Positions 46,601-58,621 are shown, counted from the stretch's first letter. The stretch: 64,000 nt of DNA from Tupaia tana (GCA_026018925.1 JAKSZU010000165.1:310001-374000); one strand, 5' to 3'. Translations and numbers: made by a program. Notes: generated from the letters alone by a model not told the origin.

Positions 46601-47043
46601 CTTCAAATAGAACTACCATATGATCCAGCAGTTCCACTCCTGGGTATCTACCTAAAGAACAGGAGAGCACTTAGTTGAAAACGGCTTGCACTACTGTTTA
46701 CATAGCAGCATGGTTCATGATTGCTAAGTTGTGGAACCAACCCAAATATCCACAAACAGATGAATGGTTTGAAAAATTATGGCACATATATTCCATGGAA
46801 TACTATTCAGCCATAAAAATCAAGGCCCTGGAATTTAATAGAAAGTGGACAAATATGGAAGATTTATTGCTAAGTGAAGCAAATCAGGCTATGAAAGAAA
46901 GACATTGTATGTATTCACTTACCATATACCAACTGTCTGCACTCTATGGTAGAGACTTAAAGACTGGAGAACATAAAAACATTAAAAATTGTAATGAACA
47001 CTGGAGACAAGTGGGAAGAGAGTGTGAGAGGGGAAGAGCATAG
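43602..47043 (+). pseudogene. L1 ORF2 relic, unit B
   Basis: Same layout as unit A. The ORF2 start ATG has become AAG near 43601. The RT deletion near 44995 and the retained FADD at about 45209-45220 are shared. The longest open pieces are [20 protein letters not shown] (45554) and the C-terminal block KNKA/KIKALEFNRKW to 47043. Confidence 0.87.
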
Positions 47044-47368
47044 GGAAGAAAATTAGAGGAAAAAAGGAGAGGTAAGACACTTGCAGGACACATATAAAAT
47101 TATTTATGTGTTGATGAGTATGTGTACAATAGCCTCAACTGGGCTGGACTGAGGTGTATATCATGGTAGGTAAAGTCTCTTCACAATCTAAATGATGTAT
47201 AGCATTTTCATGTATGAATAATAATTTTTAAAATTAATTTAAAAAGAATATGACTGAAGTACACACATACACTATATTCACACATTTAAAAAATTATATA
47301 TAGACAAAAAATTATATTTAGACAAATTACAGGTATATATAGTTATAAAATACGAGGTAGTTTTTTTT

Positions 47369-47650
47369 CATTTCTTTTTCTTTTTTTTTTTTTTTTTTGG
47401 AGAGGTTTTTGCTATAGGGCGCGTGTGCTCGCCAGACAGACAGAGAGAGATGGAGAGACAGAAAGCGAGAAATCACCTCCAGGGGGGATGGTCACACCGC
47501 AATCCCTTCTCCTCCATTCTCCTCTCAGGATCCTGGGCACGCACGCACACGCGCACGGCGTGAGTTTTAAGCCACCGGGTCCGGGACGTGAACCGCGGTC
47601 GATTACGTGGGAGTCCAGCGACATAGCCATTACACTAACTGCTGGTTCCC
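47369..47650 (-). mobile_element. S1 SINE private to unit B (probable source of 41705)
   Basis: Poly-T end, gctatagggcgcgtgtgctc to actgctggttccc. Target duplication aaaatacgaggtagtttt (47347-47364) and aaaatacaaggtagtttt (47651-47668). The empty site in unit A is at 23634-23651. Confidence 0.94.
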
Positions 47651-47956
47651 AAAATACAAGGTAGTTTTAAGATTTTTAAATATGACATCAACAATTAGAC
47701 TAAAGCCATTACTACATATATCACCTGAAATATTTCACATTTTCTGGGATGAGAACTTTAGTATCATAGTCTTTTGGCAGTGTTAGAATAAATAGTACTC
47801 AATCATGAGTTACATTCACCATGCATATACTCGCCTTTATAACCCTTCTAGAATTGGGTATATCCCACATGTCACCTTGTTTCTATTAACTTCCAGGAAC
47901 CCTGATTAAAGCATTTCTTATTTTTCCTGTATTCTGGAACATTTAAATAGCACCTG

Positions 47957-48150
47957 GCTCGGTCAGCTGTTGGCATGGTGTTTAAGGCTCTGGACTCAAA
48001 CATGATCGACCACATTTCAAGTTCTAAACCTGGTGGCTTGATTTCTCACGTTCTCCCCACTCTTCTCTGTCTCTCTGGTGAGCACACATGCCTGTTGCAA
48101 ATGAAAAAAAAAAGATAAATAATGTTAAATAAATAATTTTTTAAAGAAAT
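47957..48150 (+). mobile_element. S2 SINE, unit B copy of 23943
   Basis: Same insertion as unit A, with ctcggtcagctgttggcatg at the head. Confidence 0.7.
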
Positions 48151-48604
48151 AGAGGAAGTATAAACAGTATCTGGCTTGCCAGTTATTCAACTAATTGACA
48201 TATTTCAGGTACATTTAGGTGGATTTTTCAATATTTAATACACTATTATGTTAATTCTAAAAAAACTTGTTAAATACGTTTTTGTTCAAAATTAAACATT
48301 TAATTCAAATCTTCTAGTCAATTACAGCCAGCATCAAATTATTTTACAAATTTGTAAAAAAAAAAAAATTCTCTGTAGTTAATTGGTCTAAATAATTGTT
48401 CATTTTCCCCTTGGAAATTTTCAGCTTTTAAAAGAATATTTGCTAAAAGTGTATTTTGAGTTTTAAAATTGCTCATTTTTTGGTTATTAAATTAGTTTTA
48501 TATATTGTCTTTGTTTCTCAATTCTCTGTGTAATTATTCTGATGTTAATTTTTTTATATTTAAACCTTAATTTAAACATTCAAAGTGTTTTTCCTTTTCT
48601 TTTT

Positions 48605-48855
48605 TGAAAGGTTGTTGTCATAGTGTGTGCGCCTTAGAAAAAGAGAGACACCATGAGAGGAAAAGTGAGAAATCACCCCCCAAGAAGGTATGGCCATGCT
48701 GCAATTCCTTATCCTTCATTTTCTTTTTGGGATTTTGTGGTCACACTTATGTGTTCCCAGCCTAATTTTGAAGCCATCAAGTTCAGGACTCAAACTACAA
48801 TCAGCCAAGTGGGAGTTCAATGACTTACTTCTCCACCATCTACTGGTCCCCTGAT
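48605..48855 (-). mobile_element. S1 SINE, unit B copy of 24580
   Basis: Same insertion as unit A. Confidence 0.75.
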
Positions 48856-48969
48856 TTGTTAATAAAGCATGATAGACTAAAGAATTTTATGCAATCAGAA
48901 CTCTGTTTTATCTGAATTGGTTCTTATGTTTTAATTTATTTTTTTATTTTTTTTAATTTTTATTTATTT

Positions 48970-49200
48970 ATTTATTTTTTTGCTATAGAGTGTGTGCACT
49001 CACCAGAATGAAAGAGAGAGAGAGAGAGAAAATTCATTTCCTGGGGAGAAGGATATGCCATGATTCTTTCTCCTCCATTCTGCTCTTGGGATTATTGTAC
49101 ATGCAGACCTACCCCCACCTCTCATGTTTTTCAAACAACTCAATTCAGGACCCCAACCATGTAGTCAGCCATGTGGGAAGGAGCTGCCTTAAACTCTATG
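48970..49200 (-). mobile_element. S1 SINE, unit B copy of 24935
   Basis: Same insertion; the T-rich tail has a different length and composition. Confidence 0.65.
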
Positions 49201-49776
49201 CTGAGTTAGCAGTCAGTCCTCACTCTAGGTAGATAGGAGATGAGCTCTGCATAAAGCACTCACTGTGGTTTTCTTCCTGTGGTCTGGTGAATGTTTGCTA
49301 TGCCCCCATTACTAGTTTCAGAGGAATTTATGATTCCCCATTGGGTGGTCTAAAATCAGACTGAAATCAGTCACTGTGTGGAGCACAAATTGTGAGATTC
49401 AAGTCTCTGAGTCTGCAACTAGATTCATGACCACATCAGAGTACAGTGCCTCGACCACTATTCCACTTGACGGCTTGTGCTAGATAAAACTTTAATCAGA
49501 CTTCTGAAAATTCTCCCAGGCCTATCTGCAAACTTGTATATAATCCATAGAAGTGGATTTGGCCAGAATCTCTATTACCTGTAATGTTACTACTTAATAA
49601 TTTTCTATCCAATTATTCCCACCTTGCTCTTTGGGTGCAAATTTTTACTTATCCTTGATATATTCAGATTTGAACTGAATATTCTTGAACTACTGCAAAA
49701 TCTCATGGACACATTTCCTGTGTATAATTTGAGACTTTAAAGGAAACTTTAGTTACTGTGCTGTAAAAGATATGAA

Positions 49777-49955
49777 AGGACCAGGAAGTGGCATGGTGGA
49801 TAAGGTATTGGACTCTTACATGGCTAACCACAGTACATGTCTTGGGCTGGGAAGCTTGAAAATTATAACAGGAACATGTGCATCCATGCCAAAAATCCTG
49901 AGAGGAGAATAGAGCAGAAATTGGGGTGTGGCTATCATCACTGGTTTGTATATGG
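49777..49955 (+). mobile_element. S1 SINE fragment, unit B copy of 25750
   Basis: Same insertion as unit A. Confidence 0.65.
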
Positions 49956-50253
49956 TGGCAGCATTTAGAAACCTATGGCTTCTCTACAAAGCACACTTCT
50001 ACCATCCCTTAGTCAGAAGCAAGCACCAAGAGTCAGCACCTTGATTCTAACATTAACTTCATATCAGGAGCTCAGTGTCACAATATGCATGCAGGCCTCA
50101 CTATATGGGTCTTGGTGGCAAAAGTGCTAAGGTACCAACAATCTCACTCATTCTGAGCCTCCCCTGAATATGAAGATAGTGCTGATGGAGTGAACAAAAA
50201 GTTATATTAATTCTCTCTTGTGTCTTTAGAGAAATGAAGAAACACCAAAAATG

Positions 50254-50286
50254 AGAAGAAGAAGAAGAAGAAGAAGAAGAAGAAAG
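50254..50286 (+). repeat. AAG microsatellite, expanded in unit B
   Basis: About ten GAA units, against about four at 26225-26238 in unit A. Confidence 0.88.
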
Positions 50287-50451
50287 ATGATAAAAGGTTA
50301 ACAAGGTATCCTGAGTTCACAATTGTGCTTTTCTCTCATTTCAGTGCACACTTGATTATTCTCAATGCAATTAATCACACACACACATATCTGCCAACTG
50401 CATTATTACACGTATAAACACATTTACACATACATATGAACAACAACTTAC

Positions 50452-50672
50452 AGATTTCTTGACACTTCTTGAGATGGCCTCATCAGAAAATGTAGTTGGC
50501 TTATAGTTTCTTTATCTTCCATGGTTTGAAGAGGGAAAAACCCACCCAGTACCAGGTCCCCATCCTTGTAGACACTTGTTTTCCAGTATCTTTGACAGCT
50601 AAAATGTGTCATCTCACATACTGTTTGTAAAGGCTACAGAAGTAGCAAGACACTAATCAAAGGTAATGACAT
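50452..50672 (-). pseudogene. V2R exon 1, unit B copy, stop codon in signal peptide
   Basis: The ATG at 50672 opens MSLPLISVLLLL, then TAG where unit A has CAG, then PLQTVCEMTHFSCQRYW and TSVYKDGDLVLGGFFPLQTM. With a glutamine at the stop this would be an ordinary cleavable leader. The exon ends at a GTAAGT donor (221 bp, phase 2), matching exon 2. The lesion differs from that of unit A, which suggests independent decay after duplication. Confidence 0.91.
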
Positions 50673-50880
50673 GTCTGAGCTGGTCCAATATAGATTAAAA
50701 GCCCTATGTGTGGGAGCTGAGGAGGAGATGGAACTGGATTGTGTTTGAAGGCTCAGCCCTCTGCTGGGAGAGTCAACTCTTTGGAGGGCTCAGAGAATTC
50801 TAACTTCCACGGTCTGCCTTCAACCTGTACAAAATATGTTCCAGACTGGCATGACAGACAGAGACATAACTAGAACTTTT

Positions 50881-51146
50881 TTTTTTTTTTTTTTTGGAGA
50901 GGTTTTTGCTATAGGGCGCGTGCGCTCGCCAGACAGACAGAGAGAGACAGAGAGATAGAAAGCAGGAAATCACCCCCCAGGGGGGATGGCCACGCCGCAA
51001 TCCCTTCTCCTCCATTCTCCTCTCGGGATCTTGGGCACACATGCACATGCGCCCGGCGTGAGTTTAAGCCACCGGGTCCGGGACCCGAACCGCGGTCGAC
51101 TACGTGGGAGTCCAGCGACATAGCCATTACGCTAACTGCTGGTCCC
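50881..51146 (-). mobile_element. S1 SINE private to unit B, near-consensus
   Basis: Poly-T end, gctatagggcgcgtgcgctc to aactgctggtccc. Target duplication ataactagaactttt at 50866-50880 and 51147-51161. The empty site in unit A is at 26818-26832. It lies upstream of V2R exon 1. Confidence 0.95.
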
Positions 51147-51531
51147 ATAACTAGAACTTTTAAAAAGGCATTACTACCAAAGCCTTGGTGCTGAGACTTG
51201 TGCTTTATCTAAACAGTCCTGGTTTCCCTGCCTTTTTATCGTTTCACTTAAGTCCCATCCAGGGGCTCTGGGGATCTCTCTGCCCTGGGGCTCTGCACCT
51301 GTCACCCTCCATTATAGTGAAAAACAACTTGGGAAAAACATATTTTGCACTGTTTTTCTCCTTCAGACTTTATTATTTCATAATGGCCCGGTAAGGCTTT
51401 GGGGACCATCCTAACCTGAGAAGACAAGTTTTGTAATTTTATGACTAATAGAGGCCAAAGTATCTGTATCACACAACTGCTCTTATAATTTGAACTTTTA
51501 AAAATGGTCTTAAAATATACAAAAGTTGGAG

Positions 51532-51785
51532 TACTAGGTGGCATAGTAGTTAAGGAACTGGACTCCCACATGACTAACCATGGTTTGAACCCTGGACCCT
51601 GGAGTTTAAAACTCATGGTGAACACTAGTGCATGCATACCAAAAATCTTGGAATGGAGAAAAATGGAGAAGAAATTGTGGTGTATCTATCCTCCTTAGGG
51701 GGTGATTTTTTACTTTTTCTTTCTCTCTTTGTCAATCACATGTGCCCTATAGCAAAAGTATCTCTCTAAATAAAAACCAAATAAA
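51532..51785 (+). mobile_element. S1 SINE, unit B copy of 27198
   Basis: Same insertion as 27198-27440. Confidence 0.78.
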
Positions 51786-52125
51786 TAAATCCACAATAAC
51801 CTAATTCTCTGTGATGCCTTAAAAAGGAGGGGAAAGAATAATATTAGTCATTGATGGCTTCCTCACTAGTGTACAGAAGGCATTTCACTGCTATGTCCAA
51901 TATCACTCTCAGGTCTGCAACACCATCATGGCACAAATGAGCCTTATAACTTACAAAGAAGTAGGATACTTTCCAGAGAAGATTAGATTATTTTTAAATT
52001 CGAATTTTCCATAAAATTAATCCACATACCCCTAAGAATATCCTCTCCTTTCTCCACTGATAATTCAGGTGTCAAGTACTCTTTCTATGATTTAATATGT
52101 AATAACTAAAAGTAACTCGATTTTT

Positions 52126-52283
52126 TTCTTTCATTTATTTATTTTTACATTTTTCCACAAACATTTACTTTACATAGCGAAAAATTTTAGCTCATACTCC
52201 ATAATTCTTGACAGCTTACAAACAATTTTTGAAATTTTAAAATACTGAATCTTATAGATATTGTTCAAAATATGTCTTTTTTT
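52126..52283 (-). mobile_element. Unidentified insert of about 155 bp, unit B only
   Basis: Absent from unit A (ctcgatttttggcccaac at 27784) and from the inverted copy near 63080. A T-rich left end (tttttttctttcatttattt) suggests an antisense retrocopy with an A-rich tail. The body (for example ttacatagcgaaaaatttta) is not recognised. Confidence 0.65.
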
Positions 52284-52489
52284 GACCCAACATTTATCTG
52301 TTACATTTTTTCTCTTACCAGTCTTTATATAAAATATTCTTAAAAATTTTTCATGACTTGTTTATTCATCTATTTTTGTACCTCTATCTTTTTATTTTTA
52401 TAAAAAATATGACATGCCAAAAGATATTTTAACTGATGTAAACTTCTTTAAGTGATGGCTTCATTTAGCCATTTAGCATTATTACCAGG

Positions 52490-52680
52490 GTCGGCAGGTG
52501 GTGTGGTGGTAAAGTTCTTGTACTCCCACATGGCTGACTGCAGTTTGAGTTCCAGACTTTGTAGCTTGCTTTCTCAATTTCCCTCTCTCAATTTGGTCAA
52601 ATTTAAGAAATAATAATTATAAATAAAATAAAATAAAATAAAATAAAATAAAATAAAATAAAATAAAACAATTATTTAAA
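52490..52680 (+). mobile_element. S2 SINE, unit B, with expanded AAAAT tail
   Basis: Same insertion as 27993; the tail (52620-52670) has grown to about ten aaaat repeats, against about three in unit A. Confidence 0.78.
52620..52670 (+). repeat. AAAAT pentamer repeat, unit B
   Basis: Expanded S2 SINE tail. Confidence 0.9.
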
Positions 52681-52854
52681 AACAACATGTGTATTACCTC
52701 ACAACCTTTTTCCTGGGTGAGAACACAATATCTACTTTCCGAGAATTATTCAGGTACACAATATAATGTAATTAATTGCACTTATATGATGTACATTAGA
52801 ACACTTGAACTCATTCCTCTTGTCTAACTGAAATGCTATGTTTTTTGACCAACA

Positions 52855-53365
52855 TTTTAATTTTAATTTATTTTTTAGAGAGAATAGGTCACATGTGTTT
52901 GCTGGAGAGACACAGACAGACACAAACCAAGAAAGCAACCCCTGGAGGATGGTCACACTGCAATCCCTCTCCTCCATTATCCTATTGTGATTTTGGACAA
53001 ACACACACATGTTCCTGGCAGGAGTTTTGTTTTTGTTTTTGAGAGGTTTTTGCTATAGAGCACGTGCGCTCACCAGATACAGAGAGACAGAGAGACAGAA
53101 AGCGAGAAATTACCCCCCAGGGGGAATTACCACGCTGCAATCCCTTCTCCTCCATTCTCCTCTTGGGATCTTGAGCATGCATGCACATGTGCCCGGTGTG
53201 AGTTTTAAGCCACCAGGTCCGGACACGAACTGCAGTCAACTACATGGGATTCCAGCAACACAGCCATTAGGCTAACTGCTGGTACCCCTGGCATGAGTTT
53301 TAAGCCACCGGGTGCAGGACTCAATTTGCAGTCTACCTGGGAACCCAGCGACCTAACCATTACAT
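52855..53365 (-). mobile_element. Nested S1 SINEs, unit B copy of 28325
   Basis: Outer S1 at 52855-53025 and 53290-53365, inner S1 at 53035-53287 (tttttgctatagagcacgtg to aactgctggtaccc). Confidence 0.85.
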
Positions 53366-53574
53366 CATCAGCTGCTTTCTTGACCAAGATTTTTAAAACC
53401 TGGCTACCCTCAACCTGTAGTAGCTGTCATATTGTTCTCTGCTTCTGTGAATTTTAGTTTTCAATACTCTACTTACATGTAAGATGATGAGGTGTATGTC
53501 TTTGTGTACCTGAGTTATTTCAATCAGCACAATGTCCTCCAAGTTCATCCCTGTTGTTGAAATAACAGAATATG

Positions 53575-53810
53575 TTTTGTTACTTTTAGGGTGCATGTAA
53601 TCACAAGAGACTAAGGGAGAGGGAAACATTTCCCAGTGGAGCTTCACCATACTTCAATCCCTTCTCCATTTTTTCATTCTGTCAGGATTTCAGGAATGCA
53701 CACACATACACATAGTGTTTTTTAAGACACCAAATATGGCATTCAAATAATGGTCAATTATGTGGAACCCTGGTCTTTTAAACATTAGGCTATGAATCTG
53801 GTATGCAGAA
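53575..53810 (-). mobile_element. S1 SINE inside the old L1, unit B
   Basis: Same insertion as 29370. Confidence 0.68.
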
Positions 53811-53874
53811 TTCTATTTAAAAGGCTGGATAATATTCTATTGTATACATATATAAAAGGTTTTTTAAAAAATAC

Positions 53875-54052
53875 TTATTTAATTTATTATTATTTTTATT
53901 TACTTTTATATTGGACATGTGCTCACTAGAGAGAAACATATAGCAAGGGAGAGAGGAAAAGTGAAGGAGCAAGCCGACTGGCCTGGAACTTGAACTGTGA
54001 TCAACCATGTGTGACCAGCACCTCAAACATCACAGCACTTGCTGGTCCCTGT
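53875..54052 (-). mobile_element. S2 SINE, unit B copy of 29665
   Basis: Same insertion as unit A. Confidence 0.7.
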
Positions 54053-54367
54053 AACATGTTTTAATCTATTAGTGTGTAATAGTTATGTTAATGTCTTATC
54101 ATGACTATTATGAATAAATTTGCAATGAATGTGGAAACATGAATATATTTTTGATATAATAATATCAAAGTTTTTACACATAACCAATTATGTAATTCTT
54201 TAGTCACATGGTAGTACTATTTTTAATTTTGTGAAAAACCTTAGAAAACTATTTTCCATTGTGTTTAACCAATTTATCTATTTACCAACAATGTTCAATA
54301 GTTCTCTTTCCTTATTGTATTTATTTAATTGTATTTTTTTAAGAATAGCTATCTTAAGAGGTGCGAG

Positions 54368-54545
54368 GGGGCAGCTGGCAGGTGGTGTGTCCGTTGAGGC
54401 ACTGGACATCTTTATGGTTGCCTATGGCTTGAGTCCTGGAACTGGTGGCTTGCTTTCTCACTTTCCTTGTCTCTCTCTCTGGTCAAACTAGAAAATAATA
54501 ACAACAAACAAATAGATAAAAATAAATAAAAAGTATTTTTTAAGA
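54368..54545 (+). mobile_element. S2 SINE, unit B copy of 30155
   Basis: Same insertion; it keeps about 13 head bases missing in unit A. Confidence 0.7.
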
Positions 54546-54902
54546 AGAGACATGATATGATATTTCAGAATTGTTTTCATTTGTATTTTCTTAATGATTA
54601 GTGATATCAAGTGTTTATTTATATACCTATTGGCCATTTGTATACTTTCTTCTGAAAAATTTCTATCCAAGTTCTTGGCACTTTTCCCCCTCAGTTATTA
54701 GTTTTCTGAATATTAAGTTTTTAATTCACTTCAAATATTAACTTTTTATGTAATATATTACTTACTAATATGTCAATAATTATGTAGTTCCTCAAACACG
54801 TTTTTGTTTAATTTGTTGGACAGAATCATTTTAGTTTTATATAACTTTGGTTATTATTACTTTTCTTGTTTTTCATCATAAGTTATATAAAAGTAGTACA
54901 AG

Positions 54903-55158
54903 GCCAGCAGGTAGCATAATGTATATGGCACTGGACTACCACATGGTCGACCACATTTGAGTCCTGACCCGGTGGCTTGAAACTTAGGCCAGGAATGTGT
55001 GTGTGCATGTCCAAAGTCCATATAGAAGTGAGGAGAAGGGACTGCAGCATGGCTATTCCCTGGGGTGCTTATTTCTCACTTTCTCTTTCAGTGCTACTCT
55101 TTCTCTCCAGTGAGTGTATGTGCCTTATGACTAAAAATAACAACAACAAAAAAAAGGT
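54903..55158 (+). mobile_element. S1 SINE, unit B copy of 30955
   Basis: Same insertion as unit A. Confidence 0.78.
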
Positions 55159-55164
55159 TACACA

Positions 55165-55256
55165 TGTGGCCAGCAGGTGCCATGCTGATTAAAGCACTAG
55201 ATACCCACATGGCTAATTGGTTTAAGTCCTGGGCCTGTTGGCTTGAAAATCGCACC

Positions 55257-55304
<48 letters not shown>

Positions 55305-55500
55305 AAAACCCTGAGAGGAAGATCAAGGAAAAAGGATCACACTGGGCATATCTGTATGTGTCCAAGACTCTGGGAGGAAAATGTAGAAAAAGAGATTGCA
55401 GTATTGCCATCCCCCAGATTTGGTGATTTCTCACTTTCTCACAGTCTCTGTCTTCCTCTCTCTCAAGGGAGCACACCCACCCTAAGGGAAAAACCTCAAA
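55165..55500 (+). mobile_element. S1 SINE with TG microsatellite, unit B
   Basis: Same insertion; the (TG)n at 55258-55302 is uninterrupted here. Confidence 0.75.
55258..55302 (+). repeat. TG microsatellite, unit B
   Basis: Uninterrupted (TG)n at the equivalent place. Confidence 0.9.
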
Positions 55501-55556
55501 AACTAGGGTAATAAAATTAGACCATCTTTAGGCAACAGAGGAAAGGTTTAAATTCC

Positions 55557-55795
55557 AGGAGCTAGCAGTTGGTGTAGTGGTTAAGGTGCTGGACTTCCAC
55601 ATGGCACACTGGGGTTTGACTTCTAGATCTGGCAGCTTAAAACTCACACAGGGCATATGCCCCAAATCCCAAGAGAATAATTGAAAAGGGTTTGTGCCAT
55701 GTCTATTATCCCTGGGTGGTGATATCTCATTTTCAGTCTCTCTGTCTCTTTCTCTCGGGTGAGTACACCCACCTAATAGCAAAAATATCCTTAAA
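55557..55795 (+). mobile_element. S1 SINE, unit B copy of 31605
   Basis: Same insertion as unit A. Confidence 0.75.
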
Positions 55796-56171
55796 ATATG
55801 TGTAATTATAAATGTGGCATTAAAATTAGGTAATATATCTACTTAGATAGCTCAGTAAATAATACTATTTTAATAGATACCATGGAGACATGTACAAGGA
55901 CTGGGACAATGAGATAGTGTGTGGGAGAGAATGGACTCAACTCTAAGTATGGAATGGTCAAGTGTGATCCTAGCACCATGCAACAGGGTGGAGGTCAGTG
56001 GATAGCAAACTACTATGAGGTAACCTTAGGGTTAAGGGGGATTCTGCTCAAACCCACCTATCTTGATTTTATAGGAAAGTACACAAACAGACCTTGATAA
56101 AGTTTAGGAAGCCCGACTAAATTTTGGTCAAGCAGAGAATCTTTGTCAATACAGACAAAATTATTTAAACA

Positions 56172-56335
56172 ATGTACCAGAATGTGGTGTGGTGGTTAAG
56201 GTCCCAGGCTTTCACATGGCCAACCTTATTTGAGTCCTTAACCTGGTGGTTTGGTTTCTCATGTTTTTTCTCTCTTTGTTTCTGTTTCTCTCTGGTCAAA
56301 TTAAAAAAATAATAATGATGAATAAATTGAAATAA
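56172..56335 (+). mobile_element. S2 SINE, unit B copy of 32220
   Basis: Same insertion as unit A. Confidence 0.72.
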
Positions 56336-56439
56336 GCAATTATGTGAAAACAAAAGAATGATTTAAATTAAAAAAAAAACTATTTAAAACTAATTGAGTC
56401 CATTCTTTCTCACATACAATTATTTAAAACTATTTTAAA

Positions 56440-56608
56440 GCAATCCTGTAGCTAACTCTAGTTTAAGTTCCAAACCCAGCAGCTTGTAAATTACACTGGA
56501 TGCCTGTGCATGCATACCCAAAATCCTGAGGAAAATGGGGATTATCATCCCCTCTGGGGAGTGATTTCTCATTTTCTCTTGCTCTCTGTGTCTCTAAGAG
56601 AAGATACA
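56440..56608 (+). mobile_element. S1 SINE fragment, unit B copy of 32485
   Basis: Same as unit A. Confidence 0.6.
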
Positions 56609-56609
56609 T

Positions 56610-58410
56610 GCCACATTCATGGCTACTGCAAACTAGCCATTTTGGGGGAAACAGAGAAATGATTTCCCACTGATAATTTGACCTCCAGCACACAAAACTC
56701 GCATGATTAAACATCCAAGTTTGGGAAGAAACTGACCATTCACCAGATGACTAGAAATCGCTGCAGGATCACAAGAAATACAGGGAAGCAGGAAAATACC
56801 TCTCCTCAAAGGGGAAAAAAAAATAACTCCTCTTCATCCACAGACAGTTAAATGGAAATCATGGAAATGTCTGATAAAGAATTTAGAACATTCATAATGG
56901 CAAAACTAACAGAGATGGAAGACAAGAGACAATGAACTGTGGAAGAGGAAGGAGAAAGGAGTTGAAGAGTTCCAGGAGGTGAGGAAATTCATGCAAGATC
57001 TAAAAGAGGAATTTCACACTTTACAAAAGAATCAGATGAAACTGTTAGAGATGAAAGCTATAATACAAGAAGTCAAAATCTCCCTTGAAAGTATTTAAAG
57101 CAGACTAGATCATACAGAAAATAGAATCTCAGACATAGGAGAGAAAATTGTTGGCCTACAAAAATCCACCACGAAGACTGAGAAAATTGCCCAAAAACTT
57201 GAGAATAATATACGAGAAATACTAGATACAATCAAACGTCCAAACATCTGAATAATAGGCATCCCAGAAGGCAAAGAGACTCATAAGGATATTGATAATC
57301 TATACCATGAGATCCTGCAAGAAAACTATCCAAACCTAGAGAGGCATTCAAAGATTCAGTCCCAAGAAATATAGAGGAACCCAAATAGAATCAACCCAAG
57401 AAAATCTTCTCCAGGACACATTATAGCCAGATTGACCAAAACCACAGACAAAGACAAGATACTAAGATTGGCAAGAGAAAAATGGCAAGTTACCTACAAA
57501 GGGTATCCCATCAGACTAACAGCAGACCTCTCATTGGAAACAATGTGAGCGAGGAAACAATGGGAAAATAAATTCAAAGTGTTTAGGGAAAAGCAATTTC
57601 AACCGAGAATACTGTACCCAGCAAGATTATCATTCATTTGGGAAGAAAAGACACGAACATTCCCAGATAAACAAAACCTGAAAGAACTTACCAGCACCAG
57701 ACCAGATCTCCAAGAAGTTCTTAAGGGAGTGCTATGTCAGTAAAATTAAATGCAGACACACATAAATAAGAGTTCAAAAGCTAAGAAAATGGGCAACTCA
57801 ATTGTAGGGACAAAGTCTGGAGTTGAGTATTATATCCCAGAGTTCAATCTGGAAGATCGAACCTCAACAGAAGGAAGATTAAGTACATGAGACTGAACTA
57901 ATGAAACAGGGTTCTGTGACTTGACTAAAATATTGCTGCTTTTCTTCAAAGTTTTGTTGTTCAGTTTTAAGGATTTTTGTCCTGTCTTCAGCTGTCAATA
58001 GATTCATGTATCTACTATTTGAACAGAATACTAACCTGTTTCTAGGCTTTAAGTTTCAAGGAAATATCCTTACCAGTTCAAAACTGCTTTTCTTGACATC
58101 ACTAGCTGAACTTGCTATTGAACGTAGTTAGATTACTTATGATATTGTGTGATCAACAAAATGTTGGGGGAAAAGGAATTGAAGACAACTGTAGACAGCA
58201 AAGATAGTGTAATAAGAGAGTGGGAAAGGGCAGAGAGTCAGACATGGGGTGAAAAACATATATATATATGAAAGTAGAAATAGAATATTATTGATTATAA
58301 CATGCACGATTAAGCCACTATGCAGTTTATTCTAGATGGGAAACCACATTTAGTATGTTGTGATGATGCTCAGGGAATGAATGTAAATTAATAAAAAAAA
58401 AATTTTCAGG
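56610..58410 (+). mobile_element. HAL1-like element, plus strand, unit B
   Basis: Unit B copy of 32655-34475 with the same ORF1-then-3' end structure and no ORF2. ORF1 words (57470-57740) include ttcaaccgagaatactgtac and caagaagttcttaagggagt. Confidence 0.82.
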
Positions 58411-58621
58411 AGAAAAAAAAGCAAAAACACTAAAACTGTTATTGAAGTTTTTTAAAAAATGCATATTTGATGGCCACAGTAAGCTATATAGCCCCAGCTA
58501 GGTACTACTTTATAGTATGTTCATTTTACTCACTGAGGTTTATGCCTAAAGTCAGACATGGGTTCATGTATATGTATATATTAGCTGCGCTTGCTATTTC
58601 AAATATTTAGACAAATTAAGT

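Larger units (their letters stand above)
41513..47225 (+). mobile_element. L1 element, unit B copy
   Basis: Collinear with 18290-23545, including the same ORF2 deletion, so it was inherited through the segmental duplication and not inserted independently. Its 5' UTR is split by a private SINE insertion (41705-42110). Confidence 0.93.
40852..50672 (-). pseudogene. Partial V2R duplicate: exons 1 and 2 only
   Basis: Unit B carries a second exon 1 (50452-50672) and exon 2 (40852-41143), separated by the duplicated L1. No exon 3 to 6 follows, because the duplication break lies in intron 2 at 38993/38994. On the minus strand the order is therefore exon 1(B), exon 2(B), exon 1(A), exon 2(A), exon 3, exon 5, exon 6. 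Exon 2 of this copy is undamaged, but exon 1 has a stop in the signal peptide. The copy cannot encode a receptor alone; splicing from exon 2(B) into exon 3 is conceivable but unproven. Confidence 0.92.
51173..53465 (+). repeat. Inverted repeat, left arm in unit B
   Basis: This is the unit B copy of the left arm, matching the reverse complement of 62710-64000 (outer part) and 59150-59668 (inner part). It has a private 155-bp insert at 52126-52283. Confidence 0.87.
53465..54890 (-). mobile_element. Old L1 ORF2 3' region, antisense, unit B
   Basis: Unit B copy of 29245-30655 with the same embedded SINEs (53575, 53875, 54370). Confidence 0.82.

Noticed and set aside
50101-50304. Serine-rich small protein (run of about ten serines)
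   Set aside because: Translation of an AAG/TTC microsatellite on the minus strand; unit A lacks the long run.
41755-51146. Regularly recurring near-identical 260-bp blocks as a CRISPR-like or satellite array
   Set aside because: They are dispersed SINEs in both orientations with separate target duplications and no regular spacing.
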